A stretch of DNA of 64,000 nt from Paenibacillus sp. HWE-109 (GTDB lineage Bacteria; Bacillota; Bacilli; Paenibacillales; NBRC-103111), in the NCBI RefSeq assembly GCF_022163125.1, contig NZ_CP091881.1:5456001-5520000 (forward strand), read 5' to 3'. The translations under genes were made by a program, and so were the position numbers. Below are positions 17,382 to 26,151 of this stretch, one piece after another (position 1 is the stretch's first letter; every line of letters begins with the position of its first letter). The notes under the pieces are model-generated. The model had not been told where the DNA came from. It made no database searches and worked only from the letters and a program-made list of their open reading frames with translations.

Positions 17382-18239
17382 TTAACCCTTGACTGAACCT
17401 AGTAACACACCTTTTATGAAATGCTTTTGCAAAAACGGATAGATACAAAGAATCGGAATGATGGCTAGAATAACCGCCGCCGCTCGAATCCCTTCCGGTG
17501 TTACCATCGTCTGTGTCACGCCTTCTCCGCTGAGCAGCATCTCAGGACTAACCAATTGAACCATCTGATAGAGCTTGACCATTAATGACATCTTATCCGT
17601 ACTGCGAATATAAATTAGAACGTTCATGTAAGAATTCCACCAGCTGATTGCATAAAATAGCGTCAATGCAGCGATTACAGGCTTAGAAAGCGGTAGGATG
17701 ATCTTCATGAGAATCGTTAACTCACTGGCGCCGTCAATCGACGCAGACTCTTCCAACTCCTCTGGCAGACCCTCCAGAAATGATTTCATCACAAACATGT
17801 TATAGGCGCTAATCAGTGCCGGCAGCCATAAAGACCAATACGTATTAACTAACCCCAAACTACTGACCACTAGAAAATTAGGGATAATACCTCCACTGAA
17901 CAGCATGGTGACCAGAATCGCCATCAGGATTATGTTTCTCCCCTTGAGCCTAGACTTGGACAACGGATAAGCCGCCATGATCGTAAATAGCATATTGAGC
18001 GTTGTGCCTACAACGGTAATGACAATCGTATTCTTCATGGCTACTATCATCTGCCCGTCACGCAGCAAATTGCTATACGTATCCAGATTGAATTCAATCG
18101 GCCACATGAACACTTCACCTGCGGTAATCGCTCTCGTGCTGCTCATCGAAACTGCAAATATATTAATAAAAGGAAATAAAGTTACATATGCACAGAGTGC
18201 CAATAATAAGTAATTGAACCAACGAGAAGTTTTTACCAT
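17382..18239 (-). CDS. ABC transporter permease, YtcP/ LplC type
   Basis: A 285-residue integral membrane protein with six hydrophobic segments. It carries the permease EAA-like loop (EELEESASIDGASELTILMK, then IILPLSKPVIAALTLFY) that contacts the ATPase, and ends with the family's typical FLQKHFIKGVLLGSVKG. It overlaps the end of the LplB-type permease gene by 7 bp and is followed by the lipoprotein gene. No ATPase gene is present in the operon; such transporters generally use a shared MsmX/MsmK-type ATPase encoded elsewhere. Confidence 0.95.
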   Translation of the reverse strand: MVKTSRWFNYLLLALCAYVTLFPFINIFAVSMSSTRAITAGEVFMWPIEFNLDTYSNLLRDGQMIVAMKNTIVITVVGTTLNMLFTIMAAYPLSKSRLKGRNIILMAILVTMLFSGGIIPNFLVVSSLGLVNTYWSLWLPALISAYNMFVMKSFLEGLPEELEESASIDGASELTILMKIILPLSKPVIAALTLFYAISWWNSYMNVLIYIRSTDKMSLMVKLYQMVQLVSPEMLLSGEGVTQTMVTPEGIRAAAVILAIIPILCIYPFLQKHFIKGVLLGSVKG

Positions 18240-19144
18240 AATCCACGTTCTCCTAACACCTTAATGAACCGATTCACAGATACCATGAGGATCAAAGCAA
18301 GAACCGATTGCAATAAGCCCAGAGCCGTCGTATAGCTGTATTGCAGATTGACAATCCCGTGCTTGTACACGTAAGTACTGATCACCTCGGAAACGCTGAT
18401 GACCGTTGGATTGCTCAATGCATACACATGTTCAAACCCTACATCCATCATCTTCCCAACTTGTAGGATAAGCAGTATGGCAATCGTACTGCGAATGCCC
18501 GGGAGCGTAACATGCCAAATCTGCCTGATTTTGCCCGCACCGTCCATCTTGGCCGCTTCATATAAGGTAGGATCAATCGATGCCATAGCCGCCAAATAAA
18601 GAATTGTGCCGAATCCGGCTTCTTTCCAAATGCCCGAGAAAATAAAGGAAATGGTCCACCATAACTTATCCGCCATAAAATAAATCGGTTCGATGCCAAT
18701 GCCTTTCAGCACGTAGTTCAAAATACCGGTAGATGGGGACAACAAGGCATAAATGATGCTGCCAAGTACGATCCATGAGATGAAATGGGGAATATACAAC
18801 AAATTTTGCAACGTTCGTTTATACCATTCCACCCGTACTTCGTTCAGCATTAACGCCAGAATTATAGGTGCAGGAAAAGCAAATATAAGTGTAAATAGAT
18901 TCAAGAGCAGCGTGTTTTTCAGCACAATATAAAAGTCTCTGCTCAAGAACAATTTCTCAAACTGCTCCAAACCCACCCAGGGACTTCCCCATAATCCATC
19001 GGCCAGACGATAGTTTTTGAAAGCGATAATTTCACCCGCCATAGGGGCATATTTAAAAATAATTAAATACATAACAACCGGTACCAGCAGCATATACAAG
19101 AAGCGGTTCCGTGAAGTATATTTCCATACAGACTGCAAAGCCAT
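18233..19144 (-). CDS. ABC transporter permease, LplB type
   Basis: A 303-residue membrane protein with six predicted helices. It has the LplB signature near the N-terminus (YLIIFKYAPMAGEIIAFKNY, WVGLEQFEKLFLSRDFYIVL) and the ATPase-contact loop YEAAKMDGAGKIRQIWHVTL followed by PGIRSTIAILL. The ATG at 19144 is preceded by GGGGGG. First gene of the operon, with a promoter region of repeated elements immediately upstream. It pairs with the YtcP-type permease to form the translocation pore. Confidence 0.95.
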   Translation of the reverse strand: MALQSVWKYTSRNRFLYMLLVPVVMYLIIFKYAPMAGEIIAFKNYRLADGLWGSPWVGLEQFEKLFLSRDFYIVLKNTLLLNLFTLIFAFPAPIILALMLNEVRVEWYKRTLQNLLYIPHFISWIVLGSIIYALLSPSTGILNYVLKGIGIEPIYFMADKLWWTISFIFSGIWKEAGFGTILYLAAMASIDPTLYEAAKMDGAGKIRQIWHVTLPGIRSTIAILLILQVGKMMDVGFEHVYALSNPTVISVSEVISTYVYKHGIVNLQYSYTTALGLLQSVLALILMVSVNRFIKVLGERGLW

Positions 19145-19204
19145 CCCCCCATTCAGTTATCAATTGTCGTTTGCAACCTTAGAATAGCAGGGGTCTTTTA
19201 TCAT

Positions 19205-19290
19205 GAAAACCTTCCCTTTTTGTGATGCCACTCCTTTTCAACATAACGGCACTCACTTTTTTTGTGATGCCATACTTTTTCCCTTTTTCG
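19205..19290 (-). promoter_or_regulatory. Direct repeats in the transporter-operon promoter, probable AraC sites
   Basis: Read on the minus strand, two copies of GGCATCAC followed by an A-run (plus-strand GTGATGCC at 19222-19229 and 19264-19271) lie exactly 42 bp apart, about four helical turns. Each is preceded by an A/G-rich block (AAAAAGTATGGCATCACAAA and AAAAGGAGTGGCATCACAAA). TATTCT close to 19185 is a possible -10. Phased direct repeats are typical of AraC-family activator sites; the operon's own membrane AraC protein is the likely ligand (inference). A third, orphan copy lies at 9417-9447. Confidence 0.6.
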
Positions 19291-19414
19291 GCACAATAAA
19301 TGGGGAAAATCACCTACCGCCAGGACAACGGAAGGAAAAATGGTGGAATTCCAGCGGACTCCATAGGAAAAGAAAAGCCGAGATAACCCAGAACTGATCC
19401 TGCTTTTCGCACGG

Positions 19415-19510
19415 CTTTTCATTGGCGTGGAAGTTTATGATCAGGAGACTGTTGTGGCTTGTGTGCTGAAAGGTCCCTTGCACAAGAAGCCGAAACAAGA
19501 AGTAATATGC
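19415..19510 (+). pseudogene. N-terminal scrap of an IS110-family transposase
   Basis: The frame FIGVEVYDQETVVACVLKG followed by PLHKKPKQEV matches the start of the IS110/IS1111 DEDD transposase, where the first catalytic aspartate lies in the IDVH-like segment (here VEVYD, so the aspartate is displaced or lost). Only about 30 of about 400 residues remain, with no initiation signal. Similarity fades after about 19510. The gene-free stretch 19291-19865 otherwise holds a tandem partial repeat and the hairpin at 19662-19709. Confidence 0.6.
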
Positions 19511-19661
19511 CGGGCAAAAAAACCGACGACAAGGATGCGGCCGTTTGGATCGTTCAACTGCATCGATTTAAATAAATCCAATTTGGTTTCCATACTAAGT
19601 TACTCCATCCCATGTCTTCATTTTCGGTGAAAATAAAGTGTTAGACTGGCACTGAAATAGA

Positions 19662-19709
19662 AACAGCGGCGGACTAGGACTGAAAATAAAGTCTTAGACT
19701 GCCGCTGTT
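19662..19709. repeat. Long 20-bp hairpin with adjacent partial repeat
   Basis: Arms 19662-19681 and 19690-19709 (beginning AACAGCGGC and ending GCCGCTGTT) pair over 20 bp, with two G-T wobbles and one mismatch, around the loop GAAAATAA. A partial direct copy of the loop and right arm (TGAAAATAAAGTGTTAGACT) lies just upstream at 19628-19647. There is no U-run, so it is not an obvious terminator. It may be a residual IS-related palindrome next to the IS110 scrap. Confidence 0.6.
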
Positions 19710-19865
19710 ATATTGAGCTAACGGTTGCAATAGGTAAGCATTTGATGTGAACCCCAGCTTAAATGTCCTTGCACATAAGCATCATAAGCTCCTTGTTACT
19801 CATTGATTTGGGATATATTAAACTGCAACTGGCCTTACAGCTTTTATAAGCGCCAGTTTATTGTT

Positions 19866-20078
19866 TTATTTTGATTTCTGGTCAATTAGATCGTATCCAG
19901 TAATATATGGTTTTAAAAAGTCAAATGCATTTGGATCATTGGGGTCGATGAATTGAACGATGACAACACCACTCTTGGGGCTAATGGCCATGTGTGATTT
20001 ATCCTTGTTGAGTACTAAGGCAGGTAAATAAGCCTCGTAATGAATACACAAATTTATCATTGTACTATTAACGACCAT
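19866..20078 (-). CDS. Small hypothetical protein, possibly spore-associated
   Basis: A 70-residue acidic-to-neutral soluble protein with no recognised domain; the middle reads GVVIVQFIDPNDPNAFDFLK. It starts with an ATG preceded, on the minus strand, by AGGTGCACACAAA, a modest ribosome site. A weak hairpin (AACTGGC at 19827-19833 with GCCAGTT at 19852-19858) lies beyond and over the stop codon and may terminate it. Neighbours are a YjcZ-type sporulation gene and the TOMM locus. Function unknown. Confidence 0.5.
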   Translation of the reverse strand: MVVNSTMINLCIHYEAYLPALVLNKDKSHMAISPKSGVVIVQFIDPNDPNAFDFLKPYITGYDLIDQKSK

Positions 20079-20299
20079 TTTGTGTGCACCTCATTTTATC
20101 TACTGACAGAAAAGCAAAAAAACGCACTCTCCTTTAGGAGGAAAGGCTGTACATGAACTAGGTTGTATTGTGAGTACACTCATTTTGTATTTTCTTATCC
20201 CTTCCAACAATCATGCCCTGACATAAGTCCAATCAATCACTATGTACCGAGCATATGATTATACCGTAATGAAAATTTACTTGAGGGGAATGAGTAAAT

Positions 20300-20398
20300 A
20301 TGAGTGGTGCAAGTTGTGCAGGTTATGGTAACAGCTCAGCAGCAATTTTGGTTCTTTTTATTCTTTTGGTTATTATCTTAATGACTTTTGCAATTTAA
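20300..20398 (+). CDS. YjcZ/SscA-type small sporulation protein
   Basis: A 32-residue peptide of a short Gly/Ser/Cys-rich head (MSGASCAGYGNSSA) and one hydrophobic helix (AILVLFILLVIILMTFAI), the hallmark of the YjcZ/sporulation small membrane protein family of spore formers. GAGGGGAATGAGTAAAT precedes the ATG. A rho-independent terminator follows after 23 bp. Two more family members occur on the minus strand at 28236-28328 and 28685-28795. Its exact role is unclear; in Bacillus subtilis a homologue (SscA) assists coat assembly. Confidence 0.85.
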   Translation: MSGASCAGYGNSSAAILVLFILLVIILMTFAI

Positions 20399-20420
20399 AC
20401 CAACATCACAAAAAAAAACA

Positions 20421-20466
20421 AAAACGGTCTTATCGCGAAATAGATGCGATTACAGACCGTTTTGTT
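20421..20466. terminator. Bidirectional rho-independent terminator
   Basis: AACGGTCT and AGACCGTT pair, with an inner ATCGC/GCGAT stem. An A-run lies on the left and TTTTGTTT on the right, so it can end both the YjcZ gene on plus and the SagB-ending operon on minus. Confidence 0.8.
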
Positions 20467-20527
20467 TCTCGTTTAACTGAGGGTGACGAGTTTCAATAGG
20501 CTTTGCAACTAGCTTTAAACGCCTCTT

Positions 20528-22108
20528 CTAAACATGCAAACCTCCAATTAATCGAGGGCAATGACGATATGGCCCAACCGGAATTTGGATCAGGCTGGTT
20601 ATTCCTTGCGAAGTCATCTTGTAGATCTCATCACACAACTTGGCATCAAATCCGAGGAGCGGATGTCCCCCCATCCCGATAGCGGATGCCGCGAGCAGTA
20701 AACGCTGCACGAGCATCCCCGCTTCCATCTGTTGGATGCGATATCCCCTATACCCCAAATCTGTTGTGAGATGACCTTTGTCCCCTGCCACATGAAAGCA
20801 TAACGGAACTTGGGACAGATTCACGTTGTCGGAAGGCATTCCCTGCTGCAGCTTGAGTCGATGATCCCCCTGACGTATCCGCCGCAATGTATGAGCAGTA
20901 CTGTCATAACGGTAAGCTCCGTCCGGGAAGCCTTCAACGTTATACAAACAAACGTACAGTGAGACGCGGGAAACGGGATTCTCATGGGCTTCATCCAAAT
21001 CATTCCGATACCTGAAGGAGGCCGTTGCCTCCTGTAACAGATAAGCCAACTGCTCTTGGCTTATCTTGGCCATTATAAAATCACCATCCGGCGAAAATCT
21101 CTTTCGGCTTATCGCCGCCAAATCATACGACAACCGTTTTACTTGGGGCAGAGCCACTGCCAGATCCTCGCAGTCAACGATCTTCTCTTTGCTAATTTGC
21201 CGTATTGGCCGAAGCCATTCCAAGAGGGATGCTTCGTTCATCTTGATAAGCAGCGGAAATTCCTTGACTTTCCGGGACCGGACGTAGTAATCATGCTTAA
21301 CCTTTGGCAACTCCCGACATAATTCAGTGGCGGAGCACTCCCGCTCTTCCTCATTCCAACCCGCAAACCATTGAATCGCAGACTCCGCTGACAGCGGAAT
21401 CACCGCATACACGCTCTCCTCTTGTTCCGATATCCCAAGGAGATCATTCACAGCCCGATCAAGGAATTGGAAATATGTCCCAGACGAGAATCCGAACCGT
21501 TTCGCCACTTCCAAGAGCTGCCCGATTAACGTACCCGCATCCAATCCTTGCAGGCGGTAGGAAAAGTTATTGTATTTAAAGAAGTTTTTCCAAAACAGGG
21601 TCGATACAAAAACAGTACCAAAACAAGCCGATACGTCACAACGATTGCCAAGCGCCCGGGCTACATAGGCATCGAAGTTGCCTTTGCGCAGCAGCACTAA
21701 GCGGTGGTGTGCCACATCATAATGATATACACCCTCGGGCAAATCCTCCAGCTTCAGATATATATATAGCTCATTAGGATATAACGCTCCCCCGGAGGGA
21801 ACAAACCTCCGGTACAACTGCAGCAAGCCCATGTTTTGTACCATGGAATTCGACGTAGGGACGGACTGGGAAAAGTGAGTGAGCCCGAATATGTACCAGA
21901 GAAAATGACCCATATGGCGAAGGTCAGGCTTCACTGGCGCTTCCCCGCCGTCGAGCGTCAGCGGTACTTCCGAAGATAACGGAGCCACTTGCAAACCGCG
22001 GTAGAGCTTATAGGCAAGCGGTCCGTCTTCCCAATCCACCACCAAGTCCGGTGGTTTGGTTTTATCAATGTCATAATGCAGATTGTGCAGAAATGCCTCC
22101 AGATTCAT
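20528..22108 (-). CDS. SagB-type azoline dehydrogenase with two nitroreductase-like domains
   Basis: 526 residues from the ATG at 22108 (GGAGGGAGAAGC before it). The frame stays open 60 codons further, but that part overlaps the preceding YcaO gene and lacks a start signal. Domain 1 (about 70-300) carries the SagB core: FGLTHFSQSVP, RRFVPSGGALYPNELYIYLK, GVYHYDVAHHRLVLLRKGNF and RLQGLDAGTLIGQLLEVAKR. Domain 2 (about 340-520) repeats the plan: VSRVSLYVCLYNVEGFPDGA, YRGYRIQQMEAGMLVQRLLL, GGHPLLGFD. SagB/McbC enzymes use FMN to oxidise azolines to azoles in TOMM peptides. In domain 2 the SGGA loop is not evident, so it may be non-catalytic. Last of the three maturation genes, 14 bp after the YcaO gene. 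Confidence 0.93.
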   Translation of the reverse strand: MNLEAFLHNLHYDIDKTKPPDLVVDWEDGPLAYKLYRGLQVAPLSSEVPLTLDGGEAPVKPDLRHMGHFLWYIFGLTHFSQSVPTSNSMVQNMGLLQLYRRFVPSGGALYPNELYIYLKLEDLPEGVYHYDVAHHRLVLLRKGNFDAYVARALGNRCDVSACFGTVFVSTLFWKNFFKYNNFSYRLQGLDAGTLIGQLLEVAKRFGFSSGTYFQFLDRAVNDLLGISEQEESVYAVIPLSAESAIQWFAGWNEEERECSATELCRELPKVKHDYYVRSRKVKEFPLLIKMNEASLLEWLRPIRQISKEKIVDCEDLAVALPQVKRLSYDLAAISRKRFSPDGDFIMAKISQEQLAYLLQEATASFRYRNDLDEAHENPVSRVSLYVCLYNVEGFPDGAYRYDSTAHTLRRIRQGDHRLKLQQGMPSDNVNLSQVPLCFHVAGDKGHLTTDLGYRGYRIQQMEAGMLVQRLLLAASAIGMGGHPLLGFDAKLCDEIYKMTSQGITSLIQIPVGPYRHCPRLIGGLHV

Positions 22109-22122
22109 GCTTCTCCCTCCTG

Positions 22123-24066
22123 CTATGGAAATGGATGCGGGTATGGATTGAGAAGTTCCAGACTCAGCGGCTGTTTGGCATACCCAAGCTCCATCGGTAC
22201 CCTCAAAACCCGCTCCAGCCCTGCCACGCGGGTAAACTGATGACCGAATGTCATCGGCAGCATCCCCGGGATCAGCACTTTCACACAATGCAGTCCATTT
22301 CGAATAATTTCCGGCGCTGACTGATCAACGACGATTACATCAAGATTCAATCGGCGGAACACCTGAAGAACATCTTTCAGATCGTCCGTTAAATCAGCAT
22401 GCCTAGCCTCCCGCTTGAATTCCTCTTCAAACGTTCGCATCGGGCGATTTTCATCCAGCAGAAATTGCAAGCGCTCCTCCGCTTGCGGCAAAGCGTATAA
22501 CAATGAATGATCTTCCATCTGCTGCACCTGGGAGGAGTCGTGAAGCATCCGAACATACGCCTCGCGGTTCTCCTCAAATTTCTTATCAAGATTCAGAACC
22601 ATGCCGGCCAACTCGTGAACCGCACCTTTCACCGCCCGTACCGGATCAGGATGAGCTCCGGCCGCACAGATGAGGTTCACTCCATTTTGTTTCCTGTTTT
22701 TTGCTACCCCCCAAACGCTTGGAATCCCGTTCTCCATCGTCGAGTTGTAGAAATATACATCAAACCCTGCCACAGCTCGCATACGATCGATCATCAGCCG
22801 CAATTCCCGGTCGTTTGCGGAATAAGGGTCAATGCGTGAGAGAGGCAGCTGCGCATACCAAGTCATCAGAAACGAATCTCGCTCCACAACTTCCATTATT
22901 CCGTAAAAGATAGCTTCCTCCATGCTTCCACCTAATGCGCATCCGTTGGAAGATTCGGACACGAAACCATGCCCGCAGCCCATGCCGTAATAAGCGAGCT
23001 GTTCCGGAACGAGAATCGGACGCTCTTGCAAAAACGAATAGCCCCACACCCAATCGATGAGGCGGTCAGGATCGAACGTAGTGAACGGATATCCCGGCTG
23101 TGCGTACTGTTCCTGCGCGTGCACCCCTACCTTGACGGGGTCAAGCGCTTGATCTTGCAGATCGCGGAAGCTGCCATGGACTACCGTTCGTTTGCCTCGG
23201 GGCACCATACCGCAGTACCGCTCCAATCCCTCCAAAATGGCGGTCAACTCGCTCGCCGCATAGGAATGAGTCCGACCTGCCGTCCCCACATCCTCAGCGA
23301 TCAACGGTAGATTCACGCTTACATCGGCAAATGGCGACGCAAGGTCAATCATTTTCTCATTCATAAAGCCGGTCCGGCTATCCAAATAGTCTTTGGTCAG
23401 GACTTTTTTCAAATCATCCATCGGTCGGGAGCGGTAACTGTCCAAGCTGATCTTAGGACTTGGCTGCAGTGAAATGCGGGCTGATGCCGACGAATCGTCA
23501 GGCAATCGACTGCAAACCGGACATAGCGGGTCAGGGAGAAAGAAGTGAACTGTGCTCTCCAGCGTTTTCAGGTTGATCATAAGCACTCTCTCTGCTAAGT
23601 GACCCGGTTTGTCTTGCAATATCCTCCGCGCCTCTGCCACTAGCAGATGGGCTACTTGGAAGAGTCCCGTACGCGAAGCCCATGCATCGCGTGGTATTCC
23701 CCCTTGCGCCGCAAGACTCCGCTGCAGCGCACGCATCTCCCTACGGTCGCGTCCCGCCATGAGGCGTCGCGTATCTGCACACTGGGAGCACCCTTGTGAA
23801 CCCGGTGTTACCAGAGGTCCGATCACGCCCTCGCCAAATGCAACGAAGCCGCGCAACCATGGGATGCCGGCTGGCTGCAGCAGTTCTTCCGCCTTTTGAT
23901 GAACGTAAGGATGCCAAGCATCGTGCAGCACCAATGCCAAATCCACCGCTGCCGGCACTCCTGCTTCGAAATCCATTTGACGTACGATCTTGAATTGGGC
24001 TGATAGTTCTTCGTATACGCAGTCCGCCAACTCCCCGTCTCCCACAATCATAACGATGGCGCTCAC
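22123..24066 (-). CDS. TOMM cyclodehydratase: Ocin-type domain fused to YcaO
   Basis: 647 residues from a GTG whose GTGA overlaps the stop of the preceding gene. Residues 1-200 resemble the bacteriocin cyclodehydratase partner domain (IVMIVGDGELADCVYEEL, FVAFGEGVIGPLVTPGSQGC with C-x-x-C near 96-99). Residues about 225-647 are a SagD-like YcaO domain: SYAASELTAILEGLERYCG, MEEAIFYGIMEVVERDSFLM (ATP/Mg helix) and CAAGAHPDPVRAVKGAVHEL. The C-terminus is PYPHPFP, the PxPxP-type tail typical of azoline-forming YcaO proteins. The enzyme uses ATP to cyclise Cys (and Ser/Thr) of the precursor to thiazolines. Substrate recruitment is expected to come through the companion protein at 24063-25985. Confidence 0.95.
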   Translation of the reverse strand: MSAIVMIVGDGELADCVYEELSAQFKIVRQMDFEAGVPAAVDLALVLHDAWHPYVHQKAEELLQPAGIPWLRGFVAFGEGVIGPLVTPGSQGCSQCADTRRLMAGRDRREMRALQRSLAAQGGIPRDAWASRTGLFQVAHLLVAEARRILQDKPGHLAERVLMINLKTLESTVHFFLPDPLCPVCSRLPDDSSASARISLQPSPKISLDSYRSRPMDDLKKVLTKDYLDSRTGFMNEKMIDLASPFADVSVNLPLIAEDVGTAGRTHSYAASELTAILEGLERYCGMVPRGKRTVVHGSFRDLQDQALDPVKVGVHAQEQYAQPGYPFTTFDPDRLIDWVWGYSFLQERPILVPEQLAYYGMGCGHGFVSESSNGCALGGSMEEAIFYGIMEVVERDSFLMTWYAQLPLSRIDPYSANDRELRLMIDRMRAVAGFDVYFYNSTMENGIPSVWGVAKNRKQNGVNLICAAGAHPDPVRAVKGAVHELAGMVLNLDKKFEENREAYVRMLHDSSQVQQMEDHSLLYALPQAEERLQFLLDENRPMRTFEEEFKREARHADLTDDLKDVLQVFRRLNLDVIVVDQSAPEIIRNGLHCVKVLIPGMLPMTFGHQFTRVAGLERVLRVPMELGYAKQPLSLELLNPYPHPFP

Positions 24067-25985
24067 CGGGTTCCCTCCTCTCGCAGCAACACGCCAAATA
24101 CTCCTGCCATTTCCTCTTTCAAAAATGGTTCTACTGCCAGATCGAAGACCAAGAGCCGCTTATGGTTCCGTTTCAAGACCTGCAAGGCGGACTGCAAAAC
24201 ATCCGATTCTATCGCAGCTTCACAGGATGGGATCTCAAGGTTATGCGGAATCTTTTCTGCCAGACGCACAGACGAAACCTCCAACACTTGCGATGTGAAA
24301 CTAGCCGGTTGGTTTTGTGCCTTCAACAGAGCTTGTTGCAATGCATCCCGCAACGCAAATGTTACATTCAAACCTACACCGCCATACCAGCGGTCATCCG
24401 TACCGACCCATACCACAGGGAATCCGCAAACGGCCTCTCCCAAGCCAATCATCGGCTCTGCCTTCATCGTCGTCAAAGCCTGCAAATAAAACTGGCAGCG
24501 TTTATCCTCTATGGCAGACAAATGTACTCGAGAGACAGACGACACCTGACTCGCCAATTGCTTGCCCATCTCCTCAGCCAGACACCTAAGCAACCCCCGA
24601 CCTATGCCTTCCGCAAACGTTTCTCCCGCTCCGATGCCGATAAATTCCTGCGGTTCTGAGACGAAAAGGCGTGCCATTCGCGACACATACGCTTCAATTC
24701 CAGACAACCCTGCTGCCCGCCGAGCTCCCTCATGAGTCAGATCGGTACATACAATGTCCGACAACAGCGTAGTCGGCCCTTCGGATAATGGATCGATTGC
24801 CTGAACTCGACACTGAGAGAGAGGCAGTTGTTTTAAGTCTCCCTCCTCCCAAATATGAAAAATTCCGGATTCCGCAGATGTCAACCGGCCAAAGTAAGGA
24901 AGCAATCCGGTCTCACTTTTGCTTGATTTCCGCTCGAGCTGCAATTCGAAATCGTGAATCCGTTCAACAGCGGTACGCCCGTTCACAAGCGGATGGGGTA
25001 CGAACGAATGCCATTTTCCTTCCAGAGTCTCTAGATTAAGCAGATAGAACGGATCACTTTGTTCCGAATCGTTCAATCCACTAATCTTTTTTAATAATTC
25101 AAACACGATCACGTTCGCTAACAGAGCTCCCGCTGTGGAAGAGAAGGTGTGCAGCTCTGGGTCTTTAGAAATCGCAGATTCGTGTACGCTGCGCCACGCT
25201 GACTCCCAGCAGCCCTCAGAGTCCGGATGTACAAGAGGACCCGCCATACCCGCCTGCTTCAGACAAACTGCAGGAAGAAACACCTTCTTCTCCTCCCTGC
25301 ACACCGCATGAAGAGCCCGCAGCTCCTCGATATCTCCCTCCTGTGACACAAATAAAACCGAATCAAACGGCCTTACAGCCTCCCGCCAATTACGATTCCC
25401 CTCGGTTTGCAGAGTAATCTCCTCGATGACTACCTCGGGGTCCGTTTTACGGGCATGTGCCGCGAGTTCTAGCATCCGTTGCCGATCGGTCAGCTCTGAG
25501 CCCGAGACCAGCACGTGTAACTTGGGCAAACCGGATTCAAGCAGCGCGGAAATGACCGAGATCAGAAAGGGGCCAGAACCGACCGTCAATACCTTAGACT
25601 GCCGATACGACTGAAACCGGTACGCACCCGAATTACCGAAATGGTCCAAAAATTCAATTTGAGAAGCATACTTTTGAAGAATCTCTTCAGACAATAGATG
25701 TGGAGTGTCTTGGCTCGTGTCCCGAACAAACCCATTACGATACAACATTTCTGCAATTCCATATACCTGCTTCCGGTGTTGGTCCGGCAATCCGTCTGTC
25801 AAATCCTTCAACCTATGCTCCCCATTGAATATCGGTATCAATTTCTCAATCCACCGATCGATCCCTGCGCCTTCCATACGGAACGAACTTACGTTGTTTC
25901 GAAAATACACACTACCATTTGGATCAGGGAGAAAAAACGTATCCCTTTTCATCTTCAGTCGCATCGAAGGGTTCAAATTTGCCAT
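24063..25985 (-). CDS. Putative thiazole bacteriocin maturation protein (ThiF/Ocin-like)
   Basis: 640 residues, after GGAGGAGG. The N-terminal third (MRLKMKRDTFFLPDPNGSVY, FRNNVSSFRMEGAGIDRWIE, LTDGLPDQHRKQVYGIAEML) is a winged-helix, RiPP-recognition-like region. Residues about 125-290 are an E1/ThiF-like Rossmann unit (VLTVGSGPFLISVISALLES, AGMAGPLVHPDSEGCWESAW). The C-terminal third is YcaO-like in texture (SGIEAYVSRMAR, GIGAGETFAEGIGRGLLRCL) but short. This matches the family annotated as putative thiazole-containing bacteriocin maturation protein, found only beside heterocycloanthracin-type precursors. In the GPLVxPxxxGC region the usual second cysteine of the zinc pair is not seen. It probably binds the leader peptide and presents the core to the YcaO enzyme. 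Confidence 0.92.
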   Translation of the reverse strand: MANLNPSMRLKMKRDTFFLPDPNGSVYFRNNVSSFRMEGAGIDRWIEKLIPIFNGEHRLKDLTDGLPDQHRKQVYGIAEMLYRNGFVRDTSQDTPHLLSEEILQKYASQIEFLDHFGNSGAYRFQSYRQSKVLTVGSGPFLISVISALLESGLPKLHVLVSGSELTDRQRMLELAAHARKTDPEVVIEEITLQTEGNRNWREAVRPFDSVLFVSQEGDIEELRALHAVCREEKKVFLPAVCLKQAGMAGPLVHPDSEGCWESAWRSVHESAISKDPELHTFSSTAGALLANVIVFELLKKISGLNDSEQSDPFYLLNLETLEGKWHSFVPHPLVNGRTAVERIHDFELQLERKSSKSETGLLPYFGRLTSAESGIFHIWEEGDLKQLPLSQCRVQAIDPLSEGPTTLLSDIVCTDLTHEGARRAAGLSGIEAYVSRMARLFVSEPQEFIGIGAGETFAEGIGRGLLRCLAEEMGKQLASQVSSVSRVHLSAIEDKRCQFYLQALTTMKAEPMIGLGEAVCGFPVVWVGTDDRWYGGVGLNVTFALRDALQQALLKAQNQPASFTSQVLEVSSVRLAEKIPHNLEIPSCEAAIESDVLQSALQVLKRNHKRLLVFDLAVEPFLKEEMAGVFGVLLREEGTR

Positions 25986-26081
25986 TCTACTCCTCCTCCG
26001 GAAGCTGTTCTCAATCTGCTCAAACTCTTCACATGTAATCTTATGTACAGCTAATTGTCCCTCATGTCTTATTCTTTAAGA

Positions 26082-26120
26082 AAGCCCCTGCAGCAATGGC
26101 CTAGTTTGCTGTAGGGGCTT
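26082..26120 (-). terminator. Hairpin between TOMM precursor and maturation genes
   Basis: AAGCCCCTGCAGCA and TTGCTGTAGGGGCTT form a strong GC stem around a 10-base loop, followed on the minus strand by a short T-containing run. It lies between the precursor gene and the maturation operon, as in many bacteriocin loci where a leaky terminator makes precursor mRNA exceed enzyme mRNA. Confidence 0.75.
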
Positions 26121-26151
26121 TTCTCTATCGGCAAGAAACAATTCAATATCC

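Noticed and set aside
22109..22288. 60-residue N-terminal extension of the SagB frame
   Set aside because: It overlaps the end of the YcaO gene, has no start signal and no SagB-like sequence; the ATG at 22108 has a good ribosome site.
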